A stretch of 64,000 nucleotides of DNA from Gymnorhina tibicen (taxonomy: Eukaryota; Chordata; Aves; Passeriformes; Artamidae), in assembly GCA_013399875.1 (NCBI GenBank), contig VXAZ01006880.1:372001-436000 (forward strand), written 5' to 3'. The stretch's first letter is position 1. The number at the start of each line of letters is the position of its first letter. This document shows positions 1-13,300 of this stretch, one piece after another. A program made the position numbers and the translations under genes. The notes beneath the pieces were generated by a model. It worked only from the letters and a program-made list of their open reading frames with translations, was not told the origin of the DNA and searched no databases.

Positions 1-1096
1 GGCAGGCTGAGAAATGGCATAGGTGCTGCATCCAGAAGTATGAACATTTCAGATTGCTAGTTGCACCTCCGATCATTGTTAAGAGCTGATGCCCTCTAGG
101 TTTGTGTATTTATATAACAGTTATATAAACTAACTAAATTTCCTGAGCCAGATATACCCTGGATGACCTCATGAATTGTGGGTCACCAGGGTGTACAGAA
201 AGCAAGTTATGGTGAGTCATAGATCCTGCAGGGTTTAGCTATGGCAAAGCAGCACAGTATGATTAACCTTCTGTGCCAGGAGTCCTGTAGATAGATTTGA
301 CCAAAATTCCTTACATAGCTAAACAAGGAAGATCCAGGAAGAGTGCAGAGGCTGCCTCAAATACAATGGTAAAATGAGGAGCCAGCTGCACTTACAGTGC
401 TATTTTGTAGCCAGAAAGAAACTATGGAAAGCAATGTAGAGGACTCAAGCACTGAGTAGTAACAAAACCAGTAATTCTGGAGCCCTCCTTCTGTCATTTA
501 TAACACTGAGATCATCACAGAATGGGAAATGCCTCTTCATTTTTTATTTTTTTCTGAAAGAAAATAATCTGTTCTTTGTACACACTTGGGGGTTTTTTTG
601 TTTGTTTTGGTCTTGGTTGTTGGGGGTTTTTTTTAATTCATAATGGTACATGAGCCAACACAAGAGTACTGTCAGGGCACGTTCACTGAGCTATCTATGC
701 GACTTTGCATAAGGTTTTTGCTACTTGAGACAGTAACTCTGCTCCTGCATACAGCATTGAGCAATTCTGCCATTGCAGATACACATGCCCCTTCCTCTAC
801 TTCCTTCTGTGCTCTTAATTCTTCAATTCAAACAGAAAAGTCACACAAAACAGCAGCTTTTCTCTGCTGGCTGATGTGCTTGTTCTTCACACAAGTAGAA
901 GGAATTCAGTCTTTTTTAGAAGAGCCTCACATTCACATGCCATCTGACAGCTTTTGAATCTTCCCCACACTGACTTTATGTAAGTTGCTGTTGGCAACAC
1001 AGCATGAAAGTTTTTAATGAAGCAAAACAGGGAAAGAGATTAGTGAAATTGAATTAATGAGAATGAATGGCATGTTCCACTTTTAGATTATTTTAC
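1..1096 (-). other. PAMR1: PAMR1 intron 5 (partial)
   Basis: Intronic sequence beginning at the exon 5 donor and continuing off the left edge. It holds T-rich and TTTG-rich stretches at about 540-640. A 104-codon open frame on the plus strand at 643-957 has no recognisable domain. No other feature is seen. Confidence 0.8.
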
Positions 1097-1314
1097 CTGT
1101 AATTTCTTCAAAGACAGCAAGAAATCCATCAAAGTTCTTGGATCCATCAGACTGGAAGAGGACATGGAGTGAAGACCCAGTGCTTTGGATGGGAGGTGGC
1201 CTCTCATTTCCACAGAACTTCTTTATTATTCGACTGTCCAAATTGTCCCCATCACGGATCTCCACATAGTCATACTGGCACATATAGTCAAACTCCAGAC
1301 TCAGCATGGAAAAT
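1097..1314 (-). CDS. PAMR1: PAMR1 coding exon 5: second half of CUB domain
   Basis: This 218-nt exon has the acceptor CCCCAAG (a G-free AAG rather than CAG) and the donor GTAAAA at 1096. It encodes residues 166-237, including [19 protein letters not shown], the FCGNE motif and [11 protein letters not shown]177 and C199 are the second CUB disulfide. Acidic residues near E172, D180 and D221 fit the pattern of calcium-binding CUB domains; the binding itself is inferred. It ends with one base of the next codon, which in relatives begins the EGF module. The ATG at 1307 is internal, not a start. Confidence 0.95.
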
Positions 1315-4300
1315 CTTGGGGAGCAAGGACAAACAGTCAGACTGCTTACTTGTGCACTCTGATTACTATTTATTTGGACATTTAGGTGTTTTGGGCCTAC
1401 CCCCTCAGTGAATCAACAAGTACCTACCCACACGAAGACCCCTCCCTCATCTCAGTTTTTGCATCATGTTGCCTGGAAGCCGGCTCCACTCTATACAGTT
1501 GCTCCATGAGAACATTCAAGTGTCAGAACAGTGAAGTCTAAATTGAAGTCATACAGTCTGTCCAAATGCATCAGGTATCTAACCATAATACAATGTCACA
1601 ACTTTCGTCTAAGGTCAGACACCGCAGGGGGTATATTTCTACTGTGGCTGTTTGCTAAAAATTGTTCTGTTTGCCCTAAATAAAGTTCTAAGTACTGAAA
1701 GTTATAGTATCAAATAACAACATTCAAAAGCTATTTACATTGTGATTTTCAGAAGTCAGCAATTAGGGATACAAGGAGAGCTTGGGGATGTAACAGGAGC
1801 AGAAACAGCCAGAGAAACAGAATCAAAATACTACAGCACGTTTTGCATTAGAAAGCTAAATGGAAGTAAATCCCCAATGTGTGGCACTTGCCTGTGTTTT
1901 GAGAGCAGAAATAAGGCACGGGAATTAGTGCAGAAGGGAAATACTTAAAGGCTTTTCCCACAATGTCCGTTCTCTCCTAGCTTCGATTCAGCCACTGTGC
2001 AAGCTTTTGTTCATTAACAGCCATGCTATATGCTGCTATTGGAATTCAGGTGGGCACAGAGCCAAGGCACCCCATCAGAATACGAACGAGAAACAGAGGG
2101 AGCAACACCAAGTGCCTCTGGAGAATGTGCAATGGTCGGGGGCTGGGCTCAGCCCTGGTACAGCAGGAAAAGGAGAAAAAACGGGCCTGGGAGAGGCTAT
2201 GCCGCTAACTGTTCAGCAGTATATATTATAAATGAAACTCGCTATGTACTCAGTCTTCCTAAGGATTCCTAACACTGCAGGTGTGTATTTAGGATTAGGC
2301 TGTATCTCCCACATTGCCTATTCTAGTGTGGGCCTAGTGGTTTGAGAAGACTGCATTTTCGCACCAAAGAGGTGAGACGAATTTTGGATCTGCTCCTGGA
2401 CCTCACAGTATGAAGGGAAGAGAGTTCTGGAATCTATTTCCTACTCTTCTCGTCTTGAGACTCAGGCCCCCATATTAAGAAGGCCCCCATGTTATGTGAA
2501 ATTACCTTTCTTTGACAACTCATGAGCTGACTTAAGAAGCCTCTTCACTCAGTCACCTTTGTTCAGGTCACATGGTTGGTTTTTGAGTATCAGGAATACG
2601 CTACCTACAGAGAAATGACTGAGCAGTTGTAGGAAGCTACACCAATGGAGCAGAGGCCCTCATTTTTTAAAATCATCTGATGGAACGTAGAATAATAAAC
2701 CAAAAAAAGACATCTGCTTTAAATATGCATTAGAGAGAGATAATTCAACTTAGCTTTGCATAAAATGCATGAGTTGAATTCTAGTTCTGTCAGGTTTGTC
2801 AGAGACATCCTCACAGGTATCAGGTTATACACTACATTTTCAAAACATTCTTTCACTGGTGAAACATACCCCAGGGATCTACCCTTCTGGAAGTTACAGA
2901 GCAGTACAAATTAACCCATTCATCTTTGTCATACTTATCAGGCTATAGTTTATCCTGACCCAATCCTAAAAATATTTTCTGGTTTTCTGAACTGGTACAT
3001 TTCTGATTAAAATTAAGTATGTGTGCAAGTACAGAAGAAAAGTTTCTGGAATGCCCACCATGTACTAGGAGCAGTATTATTTATAGATGTAAAGGTAAAC
3101 TGTGTCTTGATGTGTGTCCCTGAACAAAGAATATCAAGCCATATGCACAGAGAATGAAAGAACCATACACAGAATACTGGTTTCAATTGTTTGCTTTCTC
3201 TGTTTTAAAAAATGATGAAAACAGAGTGGAAAATGTGAAAGGCATAGGGGTTCTGACTTGCATTTTATTTAACTTGGCATAGAAGCAGATACACAGTACT
3301 GACGACATGGGATCCCGTGATTAAGACTCAGAATTGGCAGGTCAGGAAACCTGCCAAAGCTTTTAAAAAACCTCTTGGCTACGGCCCAGCTGACAGGACC
3401 CTTTACAGACCATGAGGTCTATTGCTGTCTAAACCACAGGTACACACAATGAAATGAACCTCAGTTTCCTCACCAGTGAAAGGGTAACTATATCATAATT
3501 CCCTTGGATATTATAAAACTAAGCATGCTAATTTTGTGCTACAGGTCATCAGATACAAAATGGAATGCAAAGTACTGTCTTGATTTCATCAGTGTCTGCA
3601 GTGTGCATATACTGGCCAACCCCTCTGAGGAAAGCTTCCAGCCAAAGCACATATTTAAAACTGCATCTCAGCTGAGGCACTAAAGAAAAGAATTGAAAGT
3701 CGTGAGCTACTTCTACTGTGATATGACATCCCTGACATGGCTCAGGCTGCGGGAACATATACATCACAACCCAAAAAACCCCCCCAGGGTGGCAAAAAAA
3801 AGCAGAGAAAACAAACTACCACCACAACATGGACACTATTTATCAAAACAGCTCTACTAAGCCAACTCCCAAAGGACTGCATGGCACAGCTTAAAGCAAG
3901 GGAAGATTTATCTGTGCTCCTGGGAGTTTTACTGTTCCTGCCCTATGTAAGCAAAGACAACCACTTTGTTGGCCTTCTGTGTTACACTGTCCCCATCCCT
4001 GCCCTTGCAAGCCAGGGTGGCAGCAAACAGGATTTGTGCACAGAGAGAATGGAGAAAGGAGTTCTTTTGTTGGCAGTTGTGCTGATTCAGCACAGTGTTG
4101 GCTGTGCATTACAGCTCTAAGCCGTTACCACCCACAGAGGGGCTCAGCACGTTTGTATGAAAATACAGTGAAGGAAACGTGGATGGCAGACCCAGGAGGC
4201 AGGCTCTGGTGGTTAGCTTAGGTGAACCTGCCCTTCTGTGTAGGAATAGCCTAAAGGTGAAGCTTTAGGTTAAATGTACATGTTTTCCACAATGTCTAAC

Positions 4301-7300
4301 TGCTGAAGTACCTCAATGGAGGCGGTGCACCTTGAAGACGTCAGCTGACTCAGAACACACCACAGGGTTACCTTCTGTGAGAACCTCCTGTTCCATCTTT
4401 GCCATGAAGGTTTCCTCTATGCCTCCTGCAGGACTTGCAGTGTGGCAGGGTTAAGTGTGGACACTGAGGAGAGTTCCTAGGAGTGCTATGTCATCTGCTG
4501 AGATTTTTAGGCATTCAGATATTAGGCTCATCATCATGCTAGGCAAAGGGCTTTAGGCTTCTCCAACATTACCCAGCTCAGATAAATTAGATGCTGGGCA
4601 ACAGAAGTTTGGTAGTTCAGGCTTCCATCTTGGAGACTTTCACAGTTGGAATGTAACATTACATCACATCAAGGTGATACCTAGTATTATGTTTGTTTGA
4701 TTGCAGGAAGGATGGACATGGGGAGGAAGAGAAAGGCACTCTTGTGTTAAAGTTTTGCATCTTCTGCCACAGCAAAGTTGAGCAGTGAACTGTGAACCAT
4801 ACCGTGAACTGCACAGATCTCATGTGACACTTATATTTTCCCAGGCTGCGTATGGGTGGCCCTCAGGGTCTAGAATGGAAGTTTGATTTCTCCAAACAGT
4901 TAGTACATCTGTTAACTTTACAGCACTCCCCATTCTACTGCTTTGAAAACAGATTAGAGTTTCCTTAATGGAGCCACAGTAAATTCTGCTCTTCGATATA
5001 GTGTCCTTTGTTAAAATAACCTTTTGTCCCTTTCTTGCACCTTGTGCCTGATGCCACCTGGCTGTTAACACTTTACCAGAGGTGGGTGCATTCAATAATT
5101 ACGTGCATGCACAGGATCCATTTCCACTCTCACACCCACCCCCACAACAGTGAAGCCAGGGTGACACCTGTAGCTCCTGAAGCACTTTTTAAGCCTCACA
5201 ATTGACAAAGCTCTGTTCAGAAATGTAAAAAATATCACCTCCCTAAGCTTGTGCTGTGCAAATCATACACCTCACCAACAACATGTCTTAAAAACAAGGC
5301 AGGTACAACCCATGCGCGCTGAGACTGATGCAAACTTATGTCATGAGAACACAAAACTCTTCCTCACAGCATTGCTCCCGTGTCTTCTACACAATGCTAT
5401 CCAGGCAATAATTGCTCATAACTACACAATAGGCTTGCATTTGGAGGTCTGAAAAAAGTGCATTAGTGTGGAAAAACCACAAGCTCTTCTATTCAACTGA
5501 TTTGTTGTTCTTCCTTCCATTAAGTGTGTCTTCAAACATATTTATACTGTTTAAACATATTTTAACTGTTTGTGTATCTAACATAGTTCTTTTGCCTGGG
5601 CTCCAAAGTTGGTGAAATATTGATGTGAAGGGTTTAGCTATTCTTTTTATTATATTAGCTAGTGTGTTTCAAATACCATCCCCTGCCATACTTCCTGCTG
5701 CATGTGTGAGCACCCTGCTGCACACATGTGAAAACATTATTAATTACCCCAACAAGAGCCTCACCTGCACAAGGCAGGAACTGGGAGCTTGAGTCATTAG
5801 GGGTGGGTTAGCAGGTCTAAGCATACAGAGGTCAGAAGAGCCATGACAGGATAATAGGACACAGGTTGCATGAGTGGAAGTTTAGGGTAGATATTAGGAA
5901 AAAATTAATCACAGAAAGAGTGATGGGGCATTGGAATGGGCTGCTCAGGGAGGTGGTAGAGTCACCGTCCCTGGAAGTGTTTAAAAAAACACTGGATGTG
6001 GCACTGAGTGCCATGGTTTAGTTGATAAGGAGATGTTAAGTCATAGGTTGGACTTGATGTTCTCAAAGGTCTTTTCCAACCTAGTTAATTGTGTGATTCT
6101 GTGATTCTGTGACTTGCAGGAGAACCAATCACATCCTCCAGGCACAGGAATGACGAAAAGGAATAACTGAGGCTGACAGAACACAGGGTTGGTGAAATGA
6201 GTGAAAAAAAAATAAGAGAGGGAAAATGTAGGCTAAATGCATGGCAGGACCCATGGGCAACTCTCTCCTTGCATGAGACATATTAAAATGCTCCTACACA
6301 TTTTCTTCAAAAAATGTCTTAGTTCAGCCTGCTACAGTCTTCAGAAAATATTGGGTGCTTTGTTGTCAAAGTCTTGAAAAGACCTCTAAAGAGACACATT
6401 GTGCCCAGTGCCTTAGAAACTCTCCTTAGCATCCAGCTGTCCTAAATGGGAATTGAAAGCACAGCACTGATTTGTCCAGTGCCTGTCCATCACAAGCCAG
6501 ACCAGCGGAAAGCGCTGTGGTACCAAATGCAAAGTGGTTGCTATACCTTCACTGCCCCAGGGCTCACAGCTGCTGACCCTCATTGACTCCTGGTTATCCA
6601 CATGCCCCAATGTCCACCTGAAGTTAGTGCTAGCTAAAAGTCCGTACGACCCACCTTAATTCAATGTTAAATCCAGCTTGAACATGGATAGTCCATTCAC
6701 ATCGTGCATTCAGTGGGTAACCCTCCAGCAAAATCTGACCTCTAGAAGCCCGAAGAACCTGCCCGCACCCTGGAGAGCAAAGGAAGAAAAAAAAAATTGT
6801 GTGAAGGACCTGCAAGAGACATTTGAAGAAAATATATGTAGAAACAACACCTGAATGAGAAGACAGGATGGTTTAGGAAGATACACTTTTTCTTACAAGG
6901 CAGCGTATAAAATATTGGGACAGCCACACAATGGTTGTAAAGAGTTATAACTATATTGGAGTATTGTCTAGGCTAAGAGTACCCCCGGGAAAGCTGTAGC
7001 TGATTGCTTCTCCCTGGTTTGCAATGTAGCCCTATGAAACCACTTCTTGCAGCTTTTGCCTCTCTTTTAATTAGCCCACCCACTCACTTGGCTGATGCTC
7101 TTGCTCAGAACAGTTTTGATGGAGCCCATGTTGACATTTGTAACCACTGAAGCTGAGGAAGCTGATGGGAAAGCGACAAAACTACAATGAACACTTGAAT
7201 TAGCTCAAGTGAGCAAAAGAATGAGAGAAAAACCTGTTGCACCCAACATCATGGTTTCTAGACCTTCATAAGGAGACTCTGGGAGGAAAAACAGCTGATG

Positions 7301-10300
7301 AATTCCTAGAGGACATGGTTGTCCTCAGGATTCACTTCATCATCCTTGTATGCTAATGCCACCATGCCAGTGAAGATATATAAACATCACAGCTCCTCTA
7401 TCATCAGCGTGACGCTGATGACTCAGTGTGACACATATAGATACAGCCATTATCCCTTCTTTCAGGTTCATTCTTATCCTTCCTCTAGTCTTGTTCCACT
7501 CTGCCTGTGCTGCTCTCAGTTTTTCACCATACTATGGAATGTACTTCAGTGCCCAGCACCAGCAGGATAAGATTAAGTGCTCCAGTCATTTGTGCCCAGT
7601 CCATCAGAAAACCATCAGAGGACAATGAGCTGAACAAACAGCAGACAAGGTCACACCGGGGAAGCAATATCTTTTCATGACTATCCTGCAGCTGTCCCTA
7701 GGCATCTGTCCAGGGATAGTTATCCTAATTCCTCATCTTGAATGCTGAACATTTTTAGCCCAGAGAGTTCTCTCACCTTCGGTAACCTCTCTCTTTTCCC
7801 CAACTATAAAATATGGCTATTGATACCTTCCTCTGTGGAAGATGAAAAGTTGTTTAGTGATTTTTGCAGAGCTTACTGTGATCTGTACGTGCAAGTCCTA
7901 GTAAAGTGCACAGTTAAATCACTATGTACCAGACAGAGCTAATTTCTCTATTTCCACTTTCCTGACTACATCTTTCTTCTCTATTTCCACTTTCCTGACT
8001 ACATCTTTCTGAGTGGAGTCTTGTACATGGCTACATCCCCCTGGTAAGCCTTCTGTTGCTTTGCTAGGGTATGAGGCTGTATCCATAAGCCAAAAATTGC
8101 AATTCAGTCTAACAGCATCACCTAATCAGGAGAGCCTACACACCACAGATGAGGATAAGTAAAAAGTCAAATGACCCAACAGACCTCCACAGCAATTCTC
8201 CCACTTCTTTTTACCTCTTTAGTCCAACATAAAGCTCTGCTGCTTCCATCTGTTTCCCTAGAGAAACCCTAAGCTTTTAACCAGTAAGGCAGGATGAATG
8301 TTTCCTACTGAAACAGCGGGTTTTAACACTCGCCTCCGGGCCCTTCCTTCCCTAGGGAGAAAGGGTGACAGTGACCTGATTTGGTGAAGTACTGAGCATC
8401 TGTGGTTCCCATTGATCATAGTGTCTAGAAATCAATCCTGCTGCATCTGGTCTATGGGGAAACATGAAGACTGCAGGTCAATTCCTCCTCTTTCTTCTTA
8501 AGAAAGTGTTGCTCAAATGAAATACCCTTTGTTCATTTACCCTCGGTTACCCTTAATTAAGCAGGACCCAAGGAAACAGAAATCCTGCTCAGAAGAGTTC
8601 CTCAAAAGTGTTTCATCCTCTTCTGTGGCTTGCTCAGTTCCCTCTGTAAAAGGCAAGGATTAATGAGTGTGCCCAGCAACCACATTAGGATTCAACGAGT
8701 ACAGCAGGATCTGCTGTGGTGAAAATGATAATGCTCCTTCCCACAGCAAGAAACAGGCCCTTGTGCTGCCATTGGCTCCTGCCTCAAAAACAACCTGAGA
8801 CAAAGCTGCTAGAAATCTTCAGAGGGTTTGACAGGGGGCTTGGACCACCTCAAAGAAAGTTTCCCTTTCGTCCTGAAGGGCTTTTGAGTTTTCGATGCCT
8901 TTAACAAAGGAAAGCCAAAGAACTGGTGCAAAGAGATACTTGTATGCATGGCATACTAAACACACTTCTCTGTTTGCCGTGGTACAGCCTGAACTCTCTG
9001 AACACTGGCGCCGAGGAAGTAGGTTTGGCCAGCAAAGCAGGTGGTCCAGAGACTAAAGAGGAGCCATTCAGTGACCCTCTCCAAAAGAACGTTCTCAGGT
9101 TTGCTCCCACCCGTCTCTGCACGAAGCACCTTTGCGATCACATCGAATCTGTGCTCTTAAACCTCCAGCCCTTCTAGCAGAAGTTAGGCTGACTCCCTAG
9201 ACCAACAGTTCAACCATACGTTGATCAAAAGGAGTCTTTTCTCTTCCTATTCTAAATCTGCAGGAGACCTGGAAAGCTCTCAAAAATAATTTACATCATA
9301 AACACAAATGCTGGCAAATTCTGCCTCATTTACAAAAAAAAAAAAAACACTTTGGCAGAGTATCAACATCCTTGTTCCGTTCCTGTTCCTGAAAAAAAGG
9401 CAGCTTTCAGGGCCACAGTAAGATTTCCTCCAAGGCTTGTTACTAACAGAGAATAAAAAAATTCAGGAGACCTCTGAGTTGTAGCCCACAGAGACCCGTG
9501 GGTCGATGGAGGGAGAGGTCCTGAGACGACCTCTGGTAAGAACTCATTATCTTCTGTTTGAGTGCTGCATCTTAGATGTGAGGCTCCTTCAAAGGTCAAG
9601 ATGACTGAACAGAGGAGAAAGACAGTAGAAAAGTTACTGCTATTTCAGAAACAGGCTGATATGGGAAGGCAGCTGTCACTTGTCACAACTTGCTGCTTCC
9701 TTTTGGTTGTTGGTCACCAGTATTATGTGAAACACTAATGTTCACAAAGTTTCAAAAACTACAAGAACTCTTGTCTGGCACAGGGTCCACATTTGGACAG
9801 CAGAGCTGAGGACAGCTGTTGGAAAACACCACTTTCTCCCCTGCTTTGATGGAGCATGTGCCTTAAAGTGACATTAAAACTGGGGGTTGGCAAAAACTGT
9901 TGGAGTGCAGGGTACAGAGGAAAGGGTTCTGCAGGGTTGGTTTTCTTCTGGCTTTAGCACCTGATGTGCCTTTTAGGTCATGATAATTCAATCCAATAGA
10001 AGTCCCATTAGGCAATGTCCTAGCACCCAATTAAATGTAGTCAGTGTGTTTATTTCCTAATAACACTCCTTTGGCCTACCCTTTATAATTTATCTTTTTA
10101 CCAAATGATCTGGTGTCCTTTGGTGGGTTTTCAGCCATGCCCCATGCGTCCAGCTATGCCAGGGGATACTACAAACCGGACAGACCCACCGGCCATCCCA
10201 CAGTACTTCTTCCTTGCCACGGCCCTCCATCATCACTACTTTTGCTGCAATTCCCACAAATCTCTCCCGGGGGCTCACCCTGAGCTGGTGAATGCACTCA

Positions 10301-13300
10301 GCGCCTTGTGCGCTGCCCCGGGGCCAGGCCTCACTGCTCTCCCTGCGGTACCCAGACCCCGCTATACAGTTCCCCCCGCCGGCACTGATCCTGCCCGCGG
10401 GATCCTCCGCATCCCCCGCGCTCCCCTCCTCGCGCCCATCCCGCGGGATGACCGGGGCCTCACGGCGCGGCCTCCTGCGGGGCCCCCGGCCGCCACCTAC
10501 CGCCCGTGAAGCGCCGGTGCCGGCGGGGCCCGCGGGCGGCCGGGGCAGGGCCGGGAGATGCGGTGCCGGNAGAGGGAGACAGAGCCCGGCGCTCCCTTCG
10601 CGCGGCCCCGCCGGGAGCCGGGAGCTGCTTCCCGCCCGCGCCTCCCGCTGCCCGCGGGGCCGGGCCGTGCCCCGGCAGCTCTGGCATTGGCAGTGTAGGA
10701 CGAAGTAGGCAGATTACATCCCGCCGTGACCGTGGTGGCGCTTGTTTGTAATTCTGGGATTTATTAGCCCTCTGCCGCTGGCGAGGCACCCAGGGCTGCA
10801 AAGTTTCAGCTGTGATGCCGTCTGCAGGTACCAAAGAGAGATGCCTCCCGCTCTGCTCTCCCAGCTGTGATGTGTTGGCGCATCCACGGCTCCAGCAGCC
10901 AGTGCCTGCTGGCATTCAAAGGCTACTTGCTGGCCACCCTCCAGACCCAAAGCCACATCGCCGTGAGCCTGCAGTCCAGCACCCATCATGGTTATAGGCT
11001 GCTTTCCAGACGTGCAGTCTCTGCATGCCTGAGCCTACCATCAAGGCCAAAATTGAGATAGCTATGAGACCCACAAAAGGGGAGCTCAGGATGTGCTGGA
11101 GTCACAACTATCCTCTGTGTCCCCACTTTAAGAGTGGAACGGACAACAACAGCACTATTTGACCTCCCTATCCTACCTCTCAAGTACCACAGAACCACGT
11201 GATAGAGACCACAGCCTCAGTGTCACACTGCTTCCCTTAAAAGAGCAAGTAATAAGAAAAACACTCTAAGACAAAGCTGTCCAAAATTTCAGTACTGCAA
11301 AAAAAGTCCAAATAGACCTCTGTGTGAAACTGTATTTGCTTCAATACAAGTAGGAACAATAGACTGAAATATACCGTAGGCAACCAATATAGTCAGGGAG
11401 ATGGGGGAAAAATTAGATGAGTTAATAACTCTTTCTTGGCTCTGCTTTTAAAAAAAATTCCAGGGAAGCTTTAGCATTGACCTAGAGCAAATGGGACTTT
11501 AAAGTGCTCTCGGAAATCACACCGTAAACAGCAAGGGACTCAGTTTATCAACTTCCAAAGCCTCAAAGTTGAGTTAGCTCTGTTGCTGAAACATGTTGAT
11601 TCCCCACATTCTGCTGTTTGAAGCAATGATTTTATTTTGTATTCCTTCACCTCCTGAATGGTCATGGGCAATGTTGTGAAAGCAAGTTAAATTGTTGCTT
11701 TAAAATCAATGACTAACAGGACACAAGCCTAAGGTATGTAGCAGCATGGACAGAACAGAGTAGGGAAAGCAGACTCTGTTTTCATCCCTTCCAGATAAAT
11801 ATGAACAAAGAGACAGTCAATAAAAATTGAAAGAGAGCTACACCTTCACTGGTGGGAAATTGGTAAAGGAAACACCAGTCTTAAACACGATACAATTAGC
11901 TGATGGAATTCATTATTGAAAGACAGAATTGGGATTAACAACTTAGCAAAACTAAAAAGCAGGAGCTTTTGTACATTGTCAGGAAAAAAACCTTTAGATA
12001 TTGCTACTAGGGCCTGAAACACTCATGGTCATGATGGAGTCAGAAGTTGCAAGACAGTGTTTTCTAGAGGCGCCTTGGAGTGTGTTGAGGATGTGTGACA
12101 GAGGGAGGAAACGCTGGGACTTCCTTGGGGCTGCCAGGGGTTGAAGGAGGATAGAGGGTAAGCTCTTTGATAAAGCTGTTGCCCTTGTAAATGGCTATTC
12201 TTATGCTCTGGGGCTATGATGAAGTGCGTCCAAGAAATGCAGATTACAGAAGATTTCCGGAGTCATGGTAGTTAAAGTTTTAAAATAAACCAAACCAAAA
12301 CAGACATTTAGTAGGGTTCTAACCCACCATGACATGGGGCCCAGTTCCAATTCCTCTCAGACAAGCACTGGCAGAGAAGTTTTCCTAATTGTAGATCTGC
12401 TTACTGCCTGGTTGTGTTTGCCTTCTCCTGCTTGTGCCCTTTGCAAGAGTCACTGTACAAGAATAGCTGGAAAGGCACAGCATGGCCCTGGCTCTGTCCC
12501 ACCACTCCCTGTCCCTGACATCCCTCCCTGCCCATGTAGGACACTTACTCATGCAGTCCCCTCCATACCAGCCAGCTCTGCACTCTGCACAGTAGATTCC
12601 CTTGATGTAGAAGTCATCAAGCGTCCCTCCCCAGGAGCCATTGCGACAGGACTTGCAGTTCTCAAAGATGGTGCAGCCTAAAAAGAGAGCCACTGTGTTA
12701 GATGAAAGCTGAGGTGGATTGTCCTGCAGGAAGAGGAGCAGCCTCTCTGTCTTTTCCACAGAAAATGCCAATGACGCTAATGACTGCTGTGGTGCTGACA
12801 GCTTCCCCGCTGGAGCCATACCCAACCTCCACACCCTAGGCAACTCAGACTCTGAGATTTGGAACCAAACTCCTGGTCTGACTTGCCCAAACCTCTAAAT
12901 CTCATTGCTTCAACTGTAAAACACCTCTCTCAGGAGTCTGAATGTGTGTGCTGGTGCCACTTGGGCCCAGCCCAAATGATTCTGATGACTTCTAAACTGG
13001 TCCTAGCTCCTCCTGCTCTCTCCTCCTCTCACCTTTCACTTTTCTTTTTCCTCCTTACTAGTGGGACTTCCAAGTTGTCTCTCCTTTCTTGCTTTGGGGA
13101 TGCAAATCATCCCAGAGCACCACCAAAGCACTCCTGGTGTGAAGCCAGCTATCGTGTCACCCTTTGGCAGCTCCCAAGCCTGCCCAAGACATCCTGAGGG
13201 CAACACTGCTAGCAGAAAGTGTTTTATTTTTTTTGGGCAGTGATGTTCCCTGCTTTGGGGGAACCTTGCCAAGTGTCTTGCTGCTGTCAGCAGAGTGGCA

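Larger units (their letters stand above)
1315..6654 (-). other. PAMR1: PAMR1 intron 4
   Basis: A 5.3-kb intron containing a CR1 LINE 3' end (about 5840-6112) and a possible MIR-like remnant (about 3430-3495). Small open frames at 3737-4120 and elsewhere show no family resemblance. No RNA gene was recognised. Confidence 0.8.
6770..12548 (-). other. PAMR1: PAMR1 intron 3
   Basis: A 5.8-kb intron. Most is ordinary AT-rich sequence with a 33-bp tandem duplication near 7945-8012. Its unusual part is the CpG-dense block at about 10300-10720, listed separately. A 13-base A run occurs near 9341. Confidence 0.8.

Noticed and set aside
10460..10915. 151-codon minus-strand open frame in the CpG island
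   Set aside because: Crosses an ambiguous base and is GC-driven. It was kept only as context for a possible promoter/first exon, not as a gene.
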